This document shows, piece after piece, positions 45,094 through 54,814 of a stretch of 64,000 nucleotides of DNA. The position numbers and the translations under genes were made by a program. This DNA is from Wansuia hejianensis (GTDB taxonomy: Bacteria > Bacillota > Clostridia > Lachnospirales > Lachnospiraceae). The notes beneath the pieces were generated by a model. It had not been told where the DNA came from. It did not search any database and saw nothing but the letters and a program-made list of their open reading frames with translations. Location: NCBI RefSeq assembly GCF_014337215.1, contig NZ_CP060635.1:447501-511500 (forward strand). The letters run 5' to 3'. Numbering within the stretch: the stretch's first letter is position 1; each line of letters starts with the position of its first letter.

Positions 45094-46899
45094 ATGAAAG
45101 AATATTTTAAATCTGTATTTGAAATTATTAAAGAAAACTGGAAAAGCCTGGTGTTGTTTGAGATTGCGTACCGGGTGTTTACCTCACTGCTTCTCCTGAA
45201 GGGAGGCGGGTGGCTGGTAAACCGGCTGCTGGAATATCAAGGCTACAGTTATATGACGCTGGACAACTACAGCAATTTTATCTCGCATCCGCTGACGGTT
45301 CTGGCTATGGCGGCAGTCCTTCTCGCCGCTTTTTTTCTGATCCTTTTTGAAAGCTACGGGATACTGAGCTGCTTTGAAAGGAGCTGGAAGAGGGAACGGA
45401 TCACAATGCCTGGAATGATCCGTGCAGGGTTTGCAGGATGCGGCCATTTTGTCCGAAGATATCCGCTGCGCTGGATTCTGTATATGGCAGGCTGTGCGCC
45501 GTATCTGTACTTCCATCTGATTATATGGGAATTTTCTCAGGCCAAGCTGGCGATGGTTACCCTGCAGAAGGTCTATGAATTTTTGCCGAAATGGTTTTTT
45601 GTCCTGTTGCTGGTATTGATGCTGGTGGGCTCGATGTTCTTTTCTTTCACAATGCCTTTTCGGCTGTTGAGGCTGGAGGACGGCAGAGAGGTGAGAGAGC
45701 ATACGGGACAGATGCTGAAGGGCAGATGGAAGAGAGATGTGCTGTATTCCTTTTTGCTGCAGCTCTTTGTCCTGGTGGCGGTGCTGGTAATCTATTTTAT
45801 TATGCTGGTAGTGATGGTGGCGGCAGTGAAGCTCACCAGAGATTCCGGAAGCCTTGTCAGTGCGGTGCTGATCTATGGGAACTGGATCCAGGTGGGGGCA
45901 GGAGTCCTGGCGGGCGCCATGGGGACTGTGGCCGGCCTGCTTTTCATGTATACATTTTTTGCAAGGTCGGAAAAGCCGGTGGTTATCAGGCAGTCGCCGC
46001 AGCCGCGGGGCAGATTCCTCGCTGTGATGACAGGACGGTACATGACATTCATGGTGACGGTGCTGATCTTTGCCCTGGAATCGATTCTGATCCTTTATTT
46101 TGCCGGGACCAGCGTGCCGAACAAGGCGGCTGCTCAGAATTACGTAGCTGTAACGGCCCACCGGGGCGGAGCGAGAATGGCGCCGGAGAACACCATCAGC
46201 GCTATGGAATATGCGATAGAGGCCATGGCTGATTATGCGGAAATAGACGTCCAGGAGACAAAGGATGGAGAAATTGTCCTGCTCCATGACAACAACCTGA
46301 AAAGGGTGACCGGACTGAACGCCAATATTTGGAACCTGACCTATGACGAGGTGAGCCAGCTGGATGCAGGAATCAAATTCCACAAAAAGTTCCGAGGAGA
46401 GAAAATACCCACCCTGAATGAGGTCATTGAATGCTGTAAGGGAAAGATCCGCCTGAACATTGAGATCAAATATAACGGCCATAACAGCCAGATCGTTAAA
46501 AAGGTGGTTAAGATTATAGAAGACCAGGGATTCGAAGACAGCTGTGTTCTTACTTCTATGAATTATAAATTCCTTGAGCAGGCAAAAGAGCTGAATCCAA
46601 AGATCACGACCGGATATACCATGTCCATGATCTATGGGGATCTGTCAAAGCTGACTGCGGCAGACTTTTTCAGTGTTAAGTATACGTATCTGAATCAGGG
46701 GTTTGTGCGGAGAGCCCATGCGTTAGGAAAAGAAGTCTGCGCGTGGACACTGAATTATCAGGGAGACATGCAGCGGATGGTGGACTGCGGAGCTGATAAT
46801 ATCATTACCGACGACCCGGAGCTGGTCCGTAAAGTGATACTGGGAGAGCTGGAGCAGAATCCCTCCTTCTTCACACTGCTGAAATATGCCATGAAATAA
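45094..46899 (+). CDS. Glycerophosphodiester phosphodiesterase with membrane domain
   Basis: This 601-residue protein has an N-terminal membrane region of seven or so spans (about 1-345, GPDPase_memb type) and a C-terminal GDPD TIM barrel with the catalytic HRGGARMAPENT, AEIDVQETKDGEIVLLHD and LNIEIKYN motifs. It hydrolyses glycerophosphodiesters to glycerol-3-phosphate and alcohol, or acts on lipoteichoic-acid-type polymers at the outer face. The ribosome site (CAGGA) is weak. The long leader suggests regulation. It lies divergently from pit, so a phosphate link is possible but only inferred. Confidence 0.9.
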   Translation: MKEYFKSVFEIIKENWKSLVLFEIAYRVFTSLLLLKGGGWLVNRLLEYQGYSYMTLDNYSNFISHPLTVLAMAAVLLAAFFLILFESYGILSCFERSWKRERITMPGMIRAGFAGCGHFVRRYPLRWILYMAGCAPYLYFHLIIWEFSQAKLAMVTLQKVYEFLPKWFFVLLLVLMLVGSMFFSFTMPFRLLRLEDGREVREHTGQMLKGRWKRDVLYSFLLQLFVLVAVLVIYFIMLVVMVAAVKLTRDSGSLVSAVLIYGNWIQVGAGVLAGAMGTVAGLLFMYTFFARSEKPVVIRQSPQPRGRFLAVMTGRYMTFMVTVLIFALESILILYFAGTSVPNKAAAQNYVAVTAHRGGARMAPENTISAMEYAIEAMADYAEIDVQETKDGEIVLLHDNNLKRVTGLNANIWNLTYDEVSQLDAGIKFHKKFRGEKIPTLNEVIECCKGKIRLNIEIKYNGHNSQIVKKVVKIIEDQGFEDSCVLTSMNYKFLEQAKELNPKITTGYTMSMIYGDLSKLTAADFFSVKYTYLNQGFVRRAHALGKEVCAWTLNYQGDMQRMVDCGADNIITDDPELVRKVILGELEQNPSFFTLLKYAMK

Positions 46900-46919
46900 C
46901 TGGCAAGGGTTTAGCCCAT

Positions 46920-47765
46920 TTAGTCTTTGTAGATGAACCTTCCATCCAGCTCTGTGGTTTTCACAATATTGATAAAGGCTTTCCCGTCCACCTTACGTAT
47001 TTCCCGGATCAGGCTTTTGACCTGCTGGCCGGAGACTACAGAGTAGATTAATTTCTTTTCTTCATTCGTAAAACAGCCGGTACCGTCCAGAACGGTGGCA
47101 CTGTGATGGGTGTGCTCCATGATCGTCTGGTATATCTGCTGATACTGGTCGCTGATGATGAACAGGGTGGCCTGCTGGTATTTCTTATATAACAGATGGA
47201 TAATCTGGGTGGAGGCATACTGGAAAATGATGGAATACAGAGCTTTATCCCAGCCGAACAGCAGCCCGGCGGCCAGAAGGATCAGGCAGTTGACGCCGAG
47301 AGTTATGTTCCAGGGATCTTTGTTGAGCTTGTGGCCGTATACGTTAGCCAGTATGTCCAGGCCTCCGGTGGAACCGCCTACAATCATGGCCAGGCTGATG
47401 CAGACCCCGTTGATGATGCCGCCGAATACGCTGGCAAGAAGCACATCGTCGGTTATGGGGAGGGCAGGGATGATGTCGGTCAGCAGGCCGCAGAGCCCTA
47501 CGGAAAGGCAGGTATAGATCAGGAATCTCCTGCCGAGGGATTTATAGCTCAAAAGCAGCGCAAGTATGTTCAGAGGATAGCTGATCAGAGAGAATGCGAT
47601 TCCCACCTGGAAAAAAGATGATCCGGCCCTCTGTACGAGAAGCGCGATGCCGTTAAAGCCTCCGGGGTAGAGTCCTACCACGTTGACAAAGCTATTGATG
47701 TTAAAAGCCATGCAGGCGGCAGACAGCGCAACCAGAATGATCGATTTAACTTCCCGTTTCCACAT
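46920..47765 (-). CDS. YitT family membrane protein (DUF161/DUF2179)
   Basis: This 281-residue protein has five or so spans (YitT_membrane, MWKREVKSIILVALSAACMAF, LYPGGFNGIALL, GGSTGGLDILA) and a soluble C-terminal DUF2179 domain (GTGCFTNEEKKLIYSVVSGQQ). Function is not established. GGGAGG precedes the ATG on minus. It has its own promoter at 47816-47843 and is monocistronic. Confidence 0.9.
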   Translation of the reverse strand: MWKREVKSIILVALSAACMAFNINSFVNVVGLYPGGFNGIALLVQRAGSSFFQVGIAFSLISYPLNILALLLSYKSLGRRFLIYTCLSVGLCGLLTDIIPALPITDDVLLASVFGGIINGVCISLAMIVGGSTGGLDILANVYGHKLNKDPWNITLGVNCLILLAAGLLFGWDKALYSIIFQYASTQIIHLLYKKYQQATLFIISDQYQQIYQTIMEHTHHSATVLDGTGCFTNEEKKLIYSVVSGQQVKSLIREIRKVDGKAFINIVKTTELDGRFIYKD

Positions 47766-47815
47766 TTTTTTATCCTCCCTTGCCGGCCGCTTCGGGACGG
47801 GCAGCCTTTAGCCTC

Positions 47816-47843
47816 AGTATAGCATAGATGTTCATACATTAAA
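47816..47843 (-). promoter_or_regulatory. Promoter for the YitT gene
   Basis: On minus, TTTAAT (47843-47838), 16 bases, and extended TGC-TATACT (47821-47816). Confidence 0.6.
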
Positions 47844-47912
47844 AGACGAAAAGAATATCCGCAAAGGGGAGCGGCAGCGGGGCCAGCTCCGGCCCTGTGG
47901 AAAAGCTTAGGG

Positions 47913-47941
47913 TTCACAATCTGGAAGGGATATGTTATAAT
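47913..47941 (+). promoter_or_regulatory. Promoter for ftsW
   Basis: TTCACA (47913-47918), a 17-base spacer and extended TGT-TATAAT (47933-47941). Confidence 0.7.
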
Positions 47942-47995
47942 CAGGTAAATCTCTGCCGGACAGGCCGGCGGAGGATCAATACGGGGAGTGAGTAT

Positions 47996-49204
47996 ATGCA
48001 GAACCGTTCTGCGGGCAAGAGAAGAAGGGAACGGCGGAAGGCAGATTTTTATGATTACAATCTGTTGGCCGTCGTGATTATATTAATTTGTTTTGGACTT
48101 GTGATGCTTTACAGTGCCAGTTCTTATGAGGCAGCAACCAAACTTGGCGATGATATGTATTATTTCAGGCGCCAGGCTTTGATCAGCCTGGGGTCAGTGG
48201 CGGTTGCCCTTCTGATTTCCAGAATGGACTATCATCTGTTTTTGAAATGGTCGCCCTATCTGTTTGGGCTGTCACTGGTTCTGATGGCGATGGTAAAGTA
48301 TACCAGCTTCGGAGTGGAGGCGGGAGGCGCAAAACGATGGCTGAAGCTGGGCATCCAGTTCCAGCCGTCGGAGATTGCCAAGATTGCGGTAATCCTGTTC
48401 CTGTCTTATATCATACTGAAGATGGGAAAACAGGTGAATTCAAAAAAGGCGGTGATCTTCCTCCTATTTCTGGGGGGGGTTCAGGCAGTAGGAGCCTACT
48501 ATTTTACAGAGAATCTGAGTACCGCCCTGATCATCCTGGGGATTTCCTGTGTCATGATTTTTCTGGCTCACCCGAAGACCAGGCCGTTTCTGATCGCGGT
48601 AGTTGTGATTGCGTTGATCGTGGCTGCAGGTATTTTTTATCTTTCACAGAATATGGACGGGAGCTCACATTTCCGGATTCGAAGGGTTCTGGCCTGGCTG
48701 GACCCGGAGAAATATTCTGCCATGGGCGGTTATCAGGTGCTTCAGGGGCTGTACGCTATCGGATCGGGGGGATTTTTCGGCAAGGGGCTTGGCAACAGCA
48801 CACAGAAGCTGGCTACGATCCCTGAGGCCCAGAACGATATGATCTTTTCCATTATCTGTGAGGAGCTGGGGCTGTTTGGAGCGATTCTGGTGCTGCTGCT
48901 GTTCGGGTATCTGCTGTACAGGCTGTTTTTCATCGCGCAGAATGCTCCGGATCTGTACGGGACACTGATGGTCAGCGGCATATTCGTTCATATATCCCTG
49001 CAGGTTATTCTGAACATCTGTGTCGTGTTGAATGTGATACCTACTACGGGAGTCACGCTTCCCTTCGTCAGTTACGGAGGTACTTCGGTCTTGTTCCTGA
49101 TGGCTGAGATTGGTATCGCGCTGAGTGTTTCCAGGAGGATACGTTTTCAGGATGAAGTATCTCCACAAAAAAATGGCGAAAACATATTGACAAATCATGG
49201 ATAA
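47996..49204 (+). CDS. ftsW: SEDS peptidoglycan polymerase FtsW/RodA/SpoVE type
   Basis: This 402-residue protein has ten membrane spans and SEDS signatures: VMLYSASSYEA, GAKRWLKLG, QPSEIAKIAVI, GGYQVLQGLYAIGSGGFFGKGLGNS and LPFVSYGGTS. SEDS proteins polymerise lipid II with a class B penicillin-binding protein; none is adjacent, so whether it serves division, elongation or sporulation is open. The start at 47996 has GGGGAG upstream; an upstream frame to 47897 runs through the promoter. Confidence 0.93.
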   Translation: MQNRSAGKRRRERRKADFYDYNLLAVVIILICFGLVMLYSASSYEAATKLGDDMYYFRRQALISLGSVAVALLISRMDYHLFLKWSPYLFGLSLVLMAMVKYTSFGVEAGGAKRWLKLGIQFQPSEIAKIAVILFLSYIILKMGKQVNSKKAVIFLLFLGGVQAVGAYYFTENLSTALIILGISCVMIFLAHPKTRPFLIAVVVIALIVAAGIFYLSQNMDGSSHFRIRRVLAWLDPEKYSAMGGYQVLQGLYAIGSGGFFGKGLGNSTQKLATIPEAQNDMIFSIICEELGLFGAILVLLLFGYLLYRLFFIAQNAPDLYGTLMVSGIFVHISLQVILNICVVLNVIPTTGVTLPFVSYGGTSVLFLMAEIGIALSVSRRIRFQDEVSPQKNGENILTNHG

Positions 49205-49233
49205 GCAATTACACTTTGATTGTCAAATTACTT

Positions 49234-49281
49234 TATGGCCCTGGCAGGGAGTGGGAACAGCCTGAGCCGTTCCGCAATGTA
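49234..49281. repeat. Dispersed intergenic repeat, copy C
   Basis: GGCCCTGGCAGGGAGT, then GGGAACAGC-CTGA-GCCGTTCC and GCAATGTA. It aligns with copies A and B and ends 23 bases before the acyl-carrier-protein start. Two arm mismatches weaken the stem. Confidence 0.7.
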
Positions 49282-49304
49282 AAAAATCGGAGGAGACAAG
49301 TTTT

Positions 49305-49538
49305 ATGTTAGAGAAAATGAGGCAGATCCTTGCTGAGCAGTTTAACTGTGAGGAGGATACTATTACGGAAGAAACTAATTTTAAGGATGATCTGGGTGCC
49401 GATTCACTGGATTTGTTTGAACTGGTCATGGCCCTTGAGGAAGAGTATTCCATTGAGATACCGGCTGATGACCTGACGAACCTGACAACAGTTGGTTCCG
49501 TAATAGATTATTTAAAGGACAAAGGTGTGGAGGCTTAA
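49305..49538 (+). CDS. acpP: Acyl carrier protein
   Basis: This 77-residue acidic protein has the phosphopantetheine attachment serine in GADSLDLFELVMALEEEY and the usual ACP helices. It carries growing chains in fatty-acid synthesis. It is separate from any fab cluster in this window. CGGAGGAG precedes the start. A terminator overlaps its last codons. Confidence 0.95.
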   Translation: MLEKMRQILAEQFNCEEDTITEETNFKDDLGADSLDLFELVMALEEEYSIEIPADDLTNLTTVGSVIDYLKDKGVEA

Positions 49539-49552
49539 TTCCACACCTTTTG
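49521..49552 (+). terminator. Terminator overlapping the end of acpP
   Basis: AAGGTGTGG (49522-49530) pairs with CCACACCTT (49541-49549), followed by TTG. The acpP stop codon is in the loop. Confidence 0.75.
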
Positions 49553-49574
49553 TAAATTGGGGAGGGGACGGAAG

Positions 49575-51812
49575 ATGAGTATTGAGTATTTGAAGAGTAT
49601 TTTGGAAACAAGCAGAAGCGTCGTCTGCCTGCTGGGCCGGGCTCCGGCTGTTGAACATGGCAGCGATTTCTACAGGGATGAATACAGCGGCGAAATTGAA
49701 TTAAAATACGGATATTCTACGGATGAAATTTTTTCCAGCACTTTCTATCAGAACCGGCCCAAGACTTTTTACAAATTTTACCGGGAAGAAATACTGAAGA
49801 AAAGAGGCGAGCCGGACGAGTGTAATTTTGCTCTGAAACGCATGGAAGAGGATGGACGGCTTCTGGGTATTGTGACCAGAGGGTTCCTGAATCTGTCCCG
49901 GCGGGCCGGCTGCCGGAATGTGATACAGCTTTATGGGAATATCGATGAGAATGCCTGCCCGCGCTGCGGGAAGAAATATGATGCGGACTATATACTGGGC
50001 CACACACCGCTGCCACTCTGTGAGGCGTGCGGAGCAGTCATACACCCTGGCGTGGCCCTGAAAGGCGAGATACTGGACAACCTGATCATGACTCAGGCGG
50101 CCGATCTGGTTTCCAGAGCGGATACGCTGCTGGTTGTGGGATGCAATCTGATGTCTTCGCTGGGCTCTCTGGTGAAGTATTTTAACGGACGGATTGTGGC
50201 GCTGATTAATAATGAGGCCCATTATTCCGATCATAAAGCAGACTGCATCTGTATTGGAAATATCAGTGATATCATGAAACAGGTTTATCCGGCAGAGGCC
50301 GGACAGCAGAGCTGTTCCGTAAAGTTTGAGAATAAGGAAACAGGAGAGAAGAGAATGAAAAAAGTGAAAACCAGATTTGCGCCCAGTCCCACGGGCAGAA
50401 TGCATGTGGGGAATCTGCGCACGGCGTTATATGCGTATCTGATCGCAAAGCACGAGGGCGGTAGTTTTATGCTCCGGATTGAGGATACGGATCAGGAGCG
50501 GTTCATGGACGGCGCTCTGGACATCATTTACCATACGCTGAAAGAGACCGGCCTGGTGCATGACGAGGGCCCTGATAAAGACGGCGGCTTCGGACCCTAT
50601 GTGCAGAGCGAGAGGAATGCCATGGGTCTTTATCTGAAATATGCGAAGCAGCTCATTGACCAGGGCGACGCCTATTACTGCTTCTGTGATAAGGAACGGC
50701 TGGAATCTCTGAAGACTATGGTGGCAGGTAAGGAAATTGCTGTCTATGACAAGCACTGCCTGCATCTTTCCAAAGAGGAGATAGAAGCGAATCTCGCGGC
50801 GGGTAAACCATATGTCATCCGCATGAACATGCCAACGGAGGGGACAACTACCTTCCATGATGAAATCTATGGGAATATTACAGTTGAAAATGCTGAATTG
50901 GATGATATGATCCTGATCAAATCGGATGGATATCCCACCTATAATTTTGCCAACGTTATTGACGACCATCTGATGGGGATCACCCATGTGGTGCGGGGGA
51001 ACGAATATCTGTCCTCCACACCGAAATATAACAGGCTGTATGAAGCATTCGGATGGGAGATCCCGGTCTATATCCACTGCCCGCTGATCAATAATGAAGA
51101 CGGCCAGAAGCTGAGCAAGCGCTGCGGCCATTCCTCTTATGAGGATCTGGTTGAGCAGGGCTTCCTGACAGAGGCCATCGTGAACTTTGTCGCCCTGCTG
51201 GGCTGGAGCCCCGCCGAAGAACGGGAAATTTACACTTTACCGGAGCTGGTGAAGGCATTTGATTACCGCCGGATCAGCAAGTCATCGGCAGTTTTTGACA
51301 TGGTGAAGCTGAAGTGGATGAACAGCGAATACATGAAAGCTATGGACGATGAGAAATTTTATGAAATGGCTCTTCCCTATATTCAGAAAGTGATCACAAA
51401 GGATTATGACCTGCGCAGGATCGCCGGGATGGTCAAGACTAGGATTTCTGTATTTCCGGAGATCGGAGAGATGATTGATTTCTTTGAGGAGGTTCCGGAT
51501 TACGACGTGCAGATGTATGTGCACAAGAAGTCCAAATCTACCATAGAGACGTCGTTGGCCGTGCTCCAGGAGGTACTGCCTTTGCTGGAGACTTTGGAGG
51601 ATTACAGCAACGACGGTCTGTTCCAGGTGCTTTCCGGGTATGCCGGCAAAAAGGGCTATAAGATTAACCAGGTCATGTGGCCGGTCCGGGTGGCAGCTTC
51701 CGGCAGACAGACGACTCCGGCCGGAGCGACGGAGATCCTGGCGGTCATCGGAAGAGAAGAAACTGTGAAGAGGATCCGGAGTGCAATCGAAAAAATCAAT
51801 GATTCATTATAA
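49575..51812 (+). CDS. Degenerate Sir2-like domain reading in frame into glutamyl-tRNA synthetase
   Basis: A single open frame of 745 codons starts with ATG at 49575 (GGAGGGG upstream). Residues 1-240 resemble the clostridial Sir2 deacetylase family: [19 protein letters not shown], zinc cysteines C128, C131, C149 and C152, and [13 protein letters not shown]. The catalytic residues are altered: the catalytic His is Tyr (QLYG, Y120), TQN is TRG (101-103), and the GAG-x-S NAD loop is GRAPA (21-25). About 20 low-complexity residues link it to residue 261, the start of GltX, without a stop codon. Either it is a true 745-residue fusion or two coupled proteins, since gltX has its own ribosome site. 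Confidence 0.8.
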   Translation: MSIEYLKSILETSRSVVCLLGRAPAVEHGSDFYRDEYSGEIELKYGYSTDEIFSSTFYQNRPKTFYKFYREEILKKRGEPDECNFALKRMEEDGRLLGIVTRGFLNLSRRAGCRNVIQLYGNIDENACPRCGKKYDADYILGHTPLPLCEACGAVIHPGVALKGEILDNLIMTQAADLVSRADTLLVVGCNLMSSLGSLVKYFNGRIVALINNEAHYSDHKADCICIGNISDIMKQVYPAEAGQQSCSVKFENKETGEKRMKKVKTRFAPSPTGRMHVGNLRTALYAYLIAKHEGGSFMLRIEDTDQERFMDGALDIIYHTLKETGLVHDEGPDKDGGFGPYVQSERNAMGLYLKYAKQLIDQGDAYYCFCDKERLESLKTMVAGKEIAVYDKHCLHLSKEEIEANLAAGKPYVIRMNMPTEGTTTFHDEIYGNITVENAELDDMILIKSDGYPTYNFANVIDDHLMGITHVVRGNEYLSSTPKYNRLYEAFGWEIPVYIHCPLINNEDGQKLSKRCGHSSYEDLVEQGFLTEAIVNFVALLGWSPAEEREIYTLPELVKAFDYRRISKSSAVFDMVKLKWMNSEYMKAMDDEKFYEMALPYIQKVITKDYDLRRIAGMVKTRISVFPEIGEMIDFFEEVPDYDVQMYVHKKSKSTIETSLAVLQEVLPLLETLEDYSNDGLFQVLSGYAGKKGYKINQVMWPVRVAASGRQTTPAGATEILAVIGREETVKRIRSAIEKINDSL
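50300..50326. repeat. Copy of the GGAACAGC palindrome at the Sir2-gltX junction
   Basis: GGACAGC-AGA-GCTGTTCC-GTAAAGT matches the core of the dispersed repeat (copies A-C) and lies in the linker between the two domains, 29 bases before the gltX start. It may have removed the original stop of the upstream gene. Confidence 0.55.
50355..51812 (+). CDS. gltX: Glutamyl-tRNA synthetase
   Basis: This 485-residue class I synthetase attaches glutamate to tRNA(Glu), and in many Firmicutes also to tRNA(Gln). The HIGH-type motif is [17 protein letters not shown], the KMSKS equivalent is QKLSKRCGH, and [18 protein letters not shown] sequence ([11 protein letters not shown]) is present. The internal ATG at 50355 has AGGAG (50342-50346) eight bases upstream and gives the canonical N-terminus, so separate initiation is likely. 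The C-terminal anticodon-binding domain is intact. The helicase gene starts 32 bases before its end. Confidence 0.95.
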   Translation: MKKVKTRFAPSPTGRMHVGNLRTALYAYLIAKHEGGSFMLRIEDTDQERFMDGALDIIYHTLKETGLVHDEGPDKDGGFGPYVQSERNAMGLYLKYAKQLIDQGDAYYCFCDKERLESLKTMVAGKEIAVYDKHCLHLSKEEIEANLAAGKPYVIRMNMPTEGTTTFHDEIYGNITVENAELDDMILIKSDGYPTYNFANVIDDHLMGITHVVRGNEYLSSTPKYNRLYEAFGWEIPVYIHCPLINNEDGQKLSKRCGHSSYEDLVEQGFLTEAIVNFVALLGWSPAEEREIYTLPELVKAFDYRRISKSSAVFDMVKLKWMNSEYMKAMDDEKFYEMALPYIQKVITKDYDLRRIAGMVKTRISVFPEIGEMIDFFEEVPDYDVQMYVHKKSKSTIETSLAVLQEVLPLLETLEDYSNDGLFQVLSGYAGKKGYKINQVMWPVRVAASGRQTTPAGATEILAVIGREETVKRIRSAIEKINDSL

Positions 51813-53631
51813 TCAGGCACAAAAACAGGCAATTGAACACGGAGAGGGGCCTATGCTGGTACTGGCAGGCCCCGGGTCCGGCAAGACGGCAGTCATAACC
51901 GGACGGCTCTGCAGGCTGATGCAGAATGGAATCTCTCCTTCTTCAATTTTGGTGGTGACGTTCACTCGGACGGCAGCCGCTGAAATGAAGGGGAGATTTT
52001 TGTCTCAAATGGGCATTTCTTCCACGCAGGCGACTTTTGGCACCTTTCATGGTGTATTCTACGGGATTCTCCGTCATGCATATCATATTTCCGGGCAGAA
52101 TATCATAAGTGAAGAACAGAAGAACAAGCTTCTGAGGGAAATTACCGGTCATTGCTACAGCGGGGCGGAGAGTGAGGCAGATCTTCCGGCCTCCGTCAGC
52201 CGGGAGATCAGTACGGTCAAGAGTGCCCGGATGGATATTTCCCATTTCTATTCCACTGTCCTGCCCCAGGAAGTATTTCGGAACATATACCGGGAATACG
52301 AGTTGTGGATGAAGGAAAATAAAAAGTTGGATTTCGATGATATCATGATCTGGTGCCACCGGTTGTTCACCCGGAGGCCGGACGTCCTGGAGCTGTGGCA
52401 GCAAAAGTTTCAGTATCTTCTGGTTGACGAATTTCAGGACATCAGCCCTCTGCAGTATGATATCGTGAAAATGCTGGCTGAGCCGGAGCATAACCTGTTT
52501 ATTGTGGGCGATGATGACCAGTCGATCTACAGGTTCCGGGGCGCCAATCCTGAAATCATGCTGGGTTTTCCGAAAGACTATCCGTCGGCGGCTGTGGTGG
52601 CTCTGGAAACGAATTACCGGAGCACGCCTCAGATCCTGGAATGCGCAGGACGGCTGATCGTTGAGAATAAAAAGAGGTTTCCAAAAAAAATCCGGGCGGA
52701 CCGGGAAAACGGCAGTCCTGTGGAATTCCGTCTGTTCGGCCATGTGAGAGAGGAGACGGCGCAGCTGGCCGCAAATATCCGGAAGGCTGCCGCGGAGGGA
52801 ATGCCTTACAGAGAAATGGCGGTTCTCTTCCGGACCAATACCGGCTGCCGCAGCGCGGTGGAACAGCTGATGGCCTGGCAGATCCCTTTCAGGGCCGGAG
52901 ATGTGATCCCCTGCCTCTACGACCACTGGATAGCCAGAAATGTGATGACTTATCTTCAGATTGCGGCAGGCAGTAGAAAACGGGGAGATTTCCTGCAGAT
53001 CTGCAACCGTCCCAACCGTTATCTCTCTCGCGATGCTTTCTATGAGCCGGCGGTGTCCTTTGAACACCTCTATCAGTATTACGGAGATAAAGAGTGGATG
53101 TGTGAACGGGTTGAAAGGCTGGAGGCAGATCTGAAAGCCTTGAGCTGCCTGGCTCCATACGGCGCGGTACAGTATATCCGCCGGGGCATCGGCTATGAGG
53201 GTTATGTGAAGGAATACGCCCTGTCCAGGAATATTCCGGAAGAAGAACTGATTCAGATTCTGGATGAGCTGTCTGAAAGCGCCAGAGGCTTTTCCAGCCT
53301 GGAAGTCTGGCAGGAGCATATCGCCGCGTACCGGGAGCAGCTTCAGCGGCGAAGCCGCCGGGAACCGGAGAAAGAGGGGGTGATGATATCAACCCTGCAT
53401 GCGTCCAAAGGCATGGAATATGATTCTGTCTACATACTTGATGTAAACGAGGGAGTGATCCCCTATCACAAAGCTGTGCTGGATGCTGATCTGGAAGAGG
53501 AACGGCGGATGCTGTATGTGGGGATGACGAGGGCCAGAAAAAAGCTTTACCTCTATGCAGTGAAAGAACGGTACGAAAAGAAAACAGAGGTTTCACGCTT
53601 CGTCTCGGATATCTTTCCGGAGATCCGGTAA
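51781..53631 (+). CDS. UvrD/Rep-family DNA helicase
   Basis: This 616-residue helicase has motif [13 protein letters not shown] and AGPGSGKT, motif Ia [11 protein letters not shown], motif II VDEFQD, motif [17 protein letters not shown], motif IV LETNYRS, motif [14 protein letters not shown] and motif [16 protein letters not shown]. It is about 120 residues shorter than PcrA, lacking part of the accessory subdomains and C-terminal tail. The GTG at 51781 has AGAGGA upstream; an ATG at 51799 has none. It overlaps gltX. Confidence 0.9.
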   Translation: MQSKKSMIHYNQAQKQAIEHGEGPMLVLAGPGSGKTAVITGRLCRLMQNGISPSSILVVTFTRTAAAEMKGRFLSQMGISSTQATFGTFHGVFYGILRHAYHISGQNIISEEQKNKLLREITGHCYSGAESEADLPASVSREISTVKSARMDISHFYSTVLPQEVFRNIYREYELWMKENKKLDFDDIMIWCHRLFTRRPDVLELWQQKFQYLLVDEFQDISPLQYDIVKMLAEPEHNLFIVGDDDQSIYRFRGANPEIMLGFPKDYPSAAVVALETNYRSTPQILECAGRLIVENKKRFPKKIRADRENGSPVEFRLFGHVREETAQLAANIRKAAAEGMPYREMAVLFRTNTGCRSAVEQLMAWQIPFRAGDVIPCLYDHWIARNVMTYLQIAAGSRKRGDFLQICNRPNRYLSRDAFYEPAVSFEHLYQYYGDKEWMCERVERLEADLKALSCLAPYGAVQYIRRGIGYEGYVKEYALSRNIPEEELIQILDELSESARGFSSLEVWQEHIAAYREQLQRRSRREPEKEGVMISTLHASKGMEYDSVYILDVNEGVIPYHKAVLDADLEEERRMLYVGMTRARKKLYLYAVKERYEKKTEVSRFVSDIFPEIR

Positions 53632-53699
53632 TACTTTCTGTATCAAAAAGGTGCAGTTGATTACAGCTGAATGGGAAAATATTTTGTGGAGGTAACAGG

Positions 53700-54686
53700 A
53701 TGAAACTATTATTTTACGATACAAAAAGCTATGACCGTGCGTCCTTTGACGAGGCGGGGAAACGGTATCCGGACATTGCCATTGATTACCTGAAGACAGA
53801 TCTGGCTCCCAGGACAGCGTCCCTGGCTCAGGGGTATGACGCTGTCTGCGCTTTTGTGAATTCTGACGTAGGCACAGAGACGGTGAAAGCGCTCCATGAG
53901 TTTGGCGTGAAGGTGATCCTGATGCGCTGCGCCGGGTTTAATAACGTAGATGTGGAAGCTGCCGGCAGATATGGGATTCCGGTGCTCCGCGTGCCCGGGT
54001 ATTCCCCGGAGGCAGTGGCGGAGCATGCGATGGCTCTGGCCCTGGGCGTGAACCGGAGGCTTCATAAAGCTTATGTGAAGGTACGTGAAAATGATTTTTC
54101 CCTGAGCGGGCTCATGGGCTTTAATTTCTATCAGAAAACAGCCGGGATCATTGGAACCGGAAAGATTGGCGCGGCCATGGCCAAGATTTGCCGGGGCTTC
54201 GGAATGCGGGTGCTGGCTTATGACCTCTATGAAAATCCGTCTCTGAAAGAATTTATCACCTATGTTTCCCTGGAGGAGCTGCTTTCGGAAAGTGATTTAA
54301 TTTCTCTCCACTGCCCGCTCCTGGAAAACACCTATCATCTGGTCAATAAGGATACGATTGCAAAGATGAAGGACGGGGTCATTCTTGTGAATACTTCGAG
54401 GGGAGCTCTGGTGAAGACAGAGGATCTGATCGACGGCATCCGGGCGCATAAATTTTTTGGGGTAGGTCTGGACGTGTATGAGGAAGAGACTCCGAACGTA
54501 TTTGAAGACCGCTCAGAGCAGATCCTGGAGCATTCCATAACCGCAAGGCTGCTGTCATTTCCCAATGTGATGATTACCTCACATCAGGGCTTTTTCACGA
54601 GAGAAGCGCTGGCGGCGATCGCGGAGACGACCTTTGAAAATGCGAAGGCGTGGGAAAAAGGTGAGACGACGGGGAACGAAGCCTGA
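53700..54686 (+). CDS. ldhA: D-lactate dehydrogenase-type 2-hydroxyacid dehydrogenase
   Basis: This 328-residue enzyme has the NAD motif GTGKIGAAMAKIC and the catalytic Arg/Glu/His set in MRCAGFNNVD, LDVYEEE and TSHQGFFT, as in D-lactate dehydrogenase LdhA. It reduces pyruvate to D-lactate to regenerate NAD during fermentation; other 2-oxoacids are possible. TGGAGG precedes the ATG. Confidence 0.9.
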   Translation: MKLLFYDTKSYDRASFDEAGKRYPDIAIDYLKTDLAPRTASLAQGYDAVCAFVNSDVGTETVKALHEFGVKVILMRCAGFNNVDVEAAGRYGIPVLRVPGYSPEAVAEHAMALALGVNRRLHKAYVKVRENDFSLSGLMGFNFYQKTAGIIGTGKIGAAMAKICRGFGMRVLAYDLYENPSLKEFITYVSLEELLSESDLISLHCPLLENTYHLVNKDTIAKMKDGVILVNTSRGALVKTEDLIDGIRAHKFFGVGLDVYEEETPNVFEDRSEQILEHSITARLLSFPNVMITSHQGFFTREALAAIAETTFENAKAWEKGETTGNEA

Positions 54687-54707
54687 TCAATTACGGTGAG
54701 CTTTCGG

Positions 54708-54736
54708 TTGCGTCTGGGGAGGACACATGATAAAAT
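54708..54736 (+). promoter_or_regulatory. Promoter for the alanine symporter operon
   Basis: TTGCGT (54708-54713), a 17-base spacer and TGA-TAAAAT (54728-54736). Confidence 0.65.
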
Positions 54737-54814
54737 AGTAACAGTTTTAATAAGCGGATGGTAGTGTAAGGCGCCTGTATGGGCAGCGGTAGAATAGTGA
54801 CGAGGGGTGAATGG

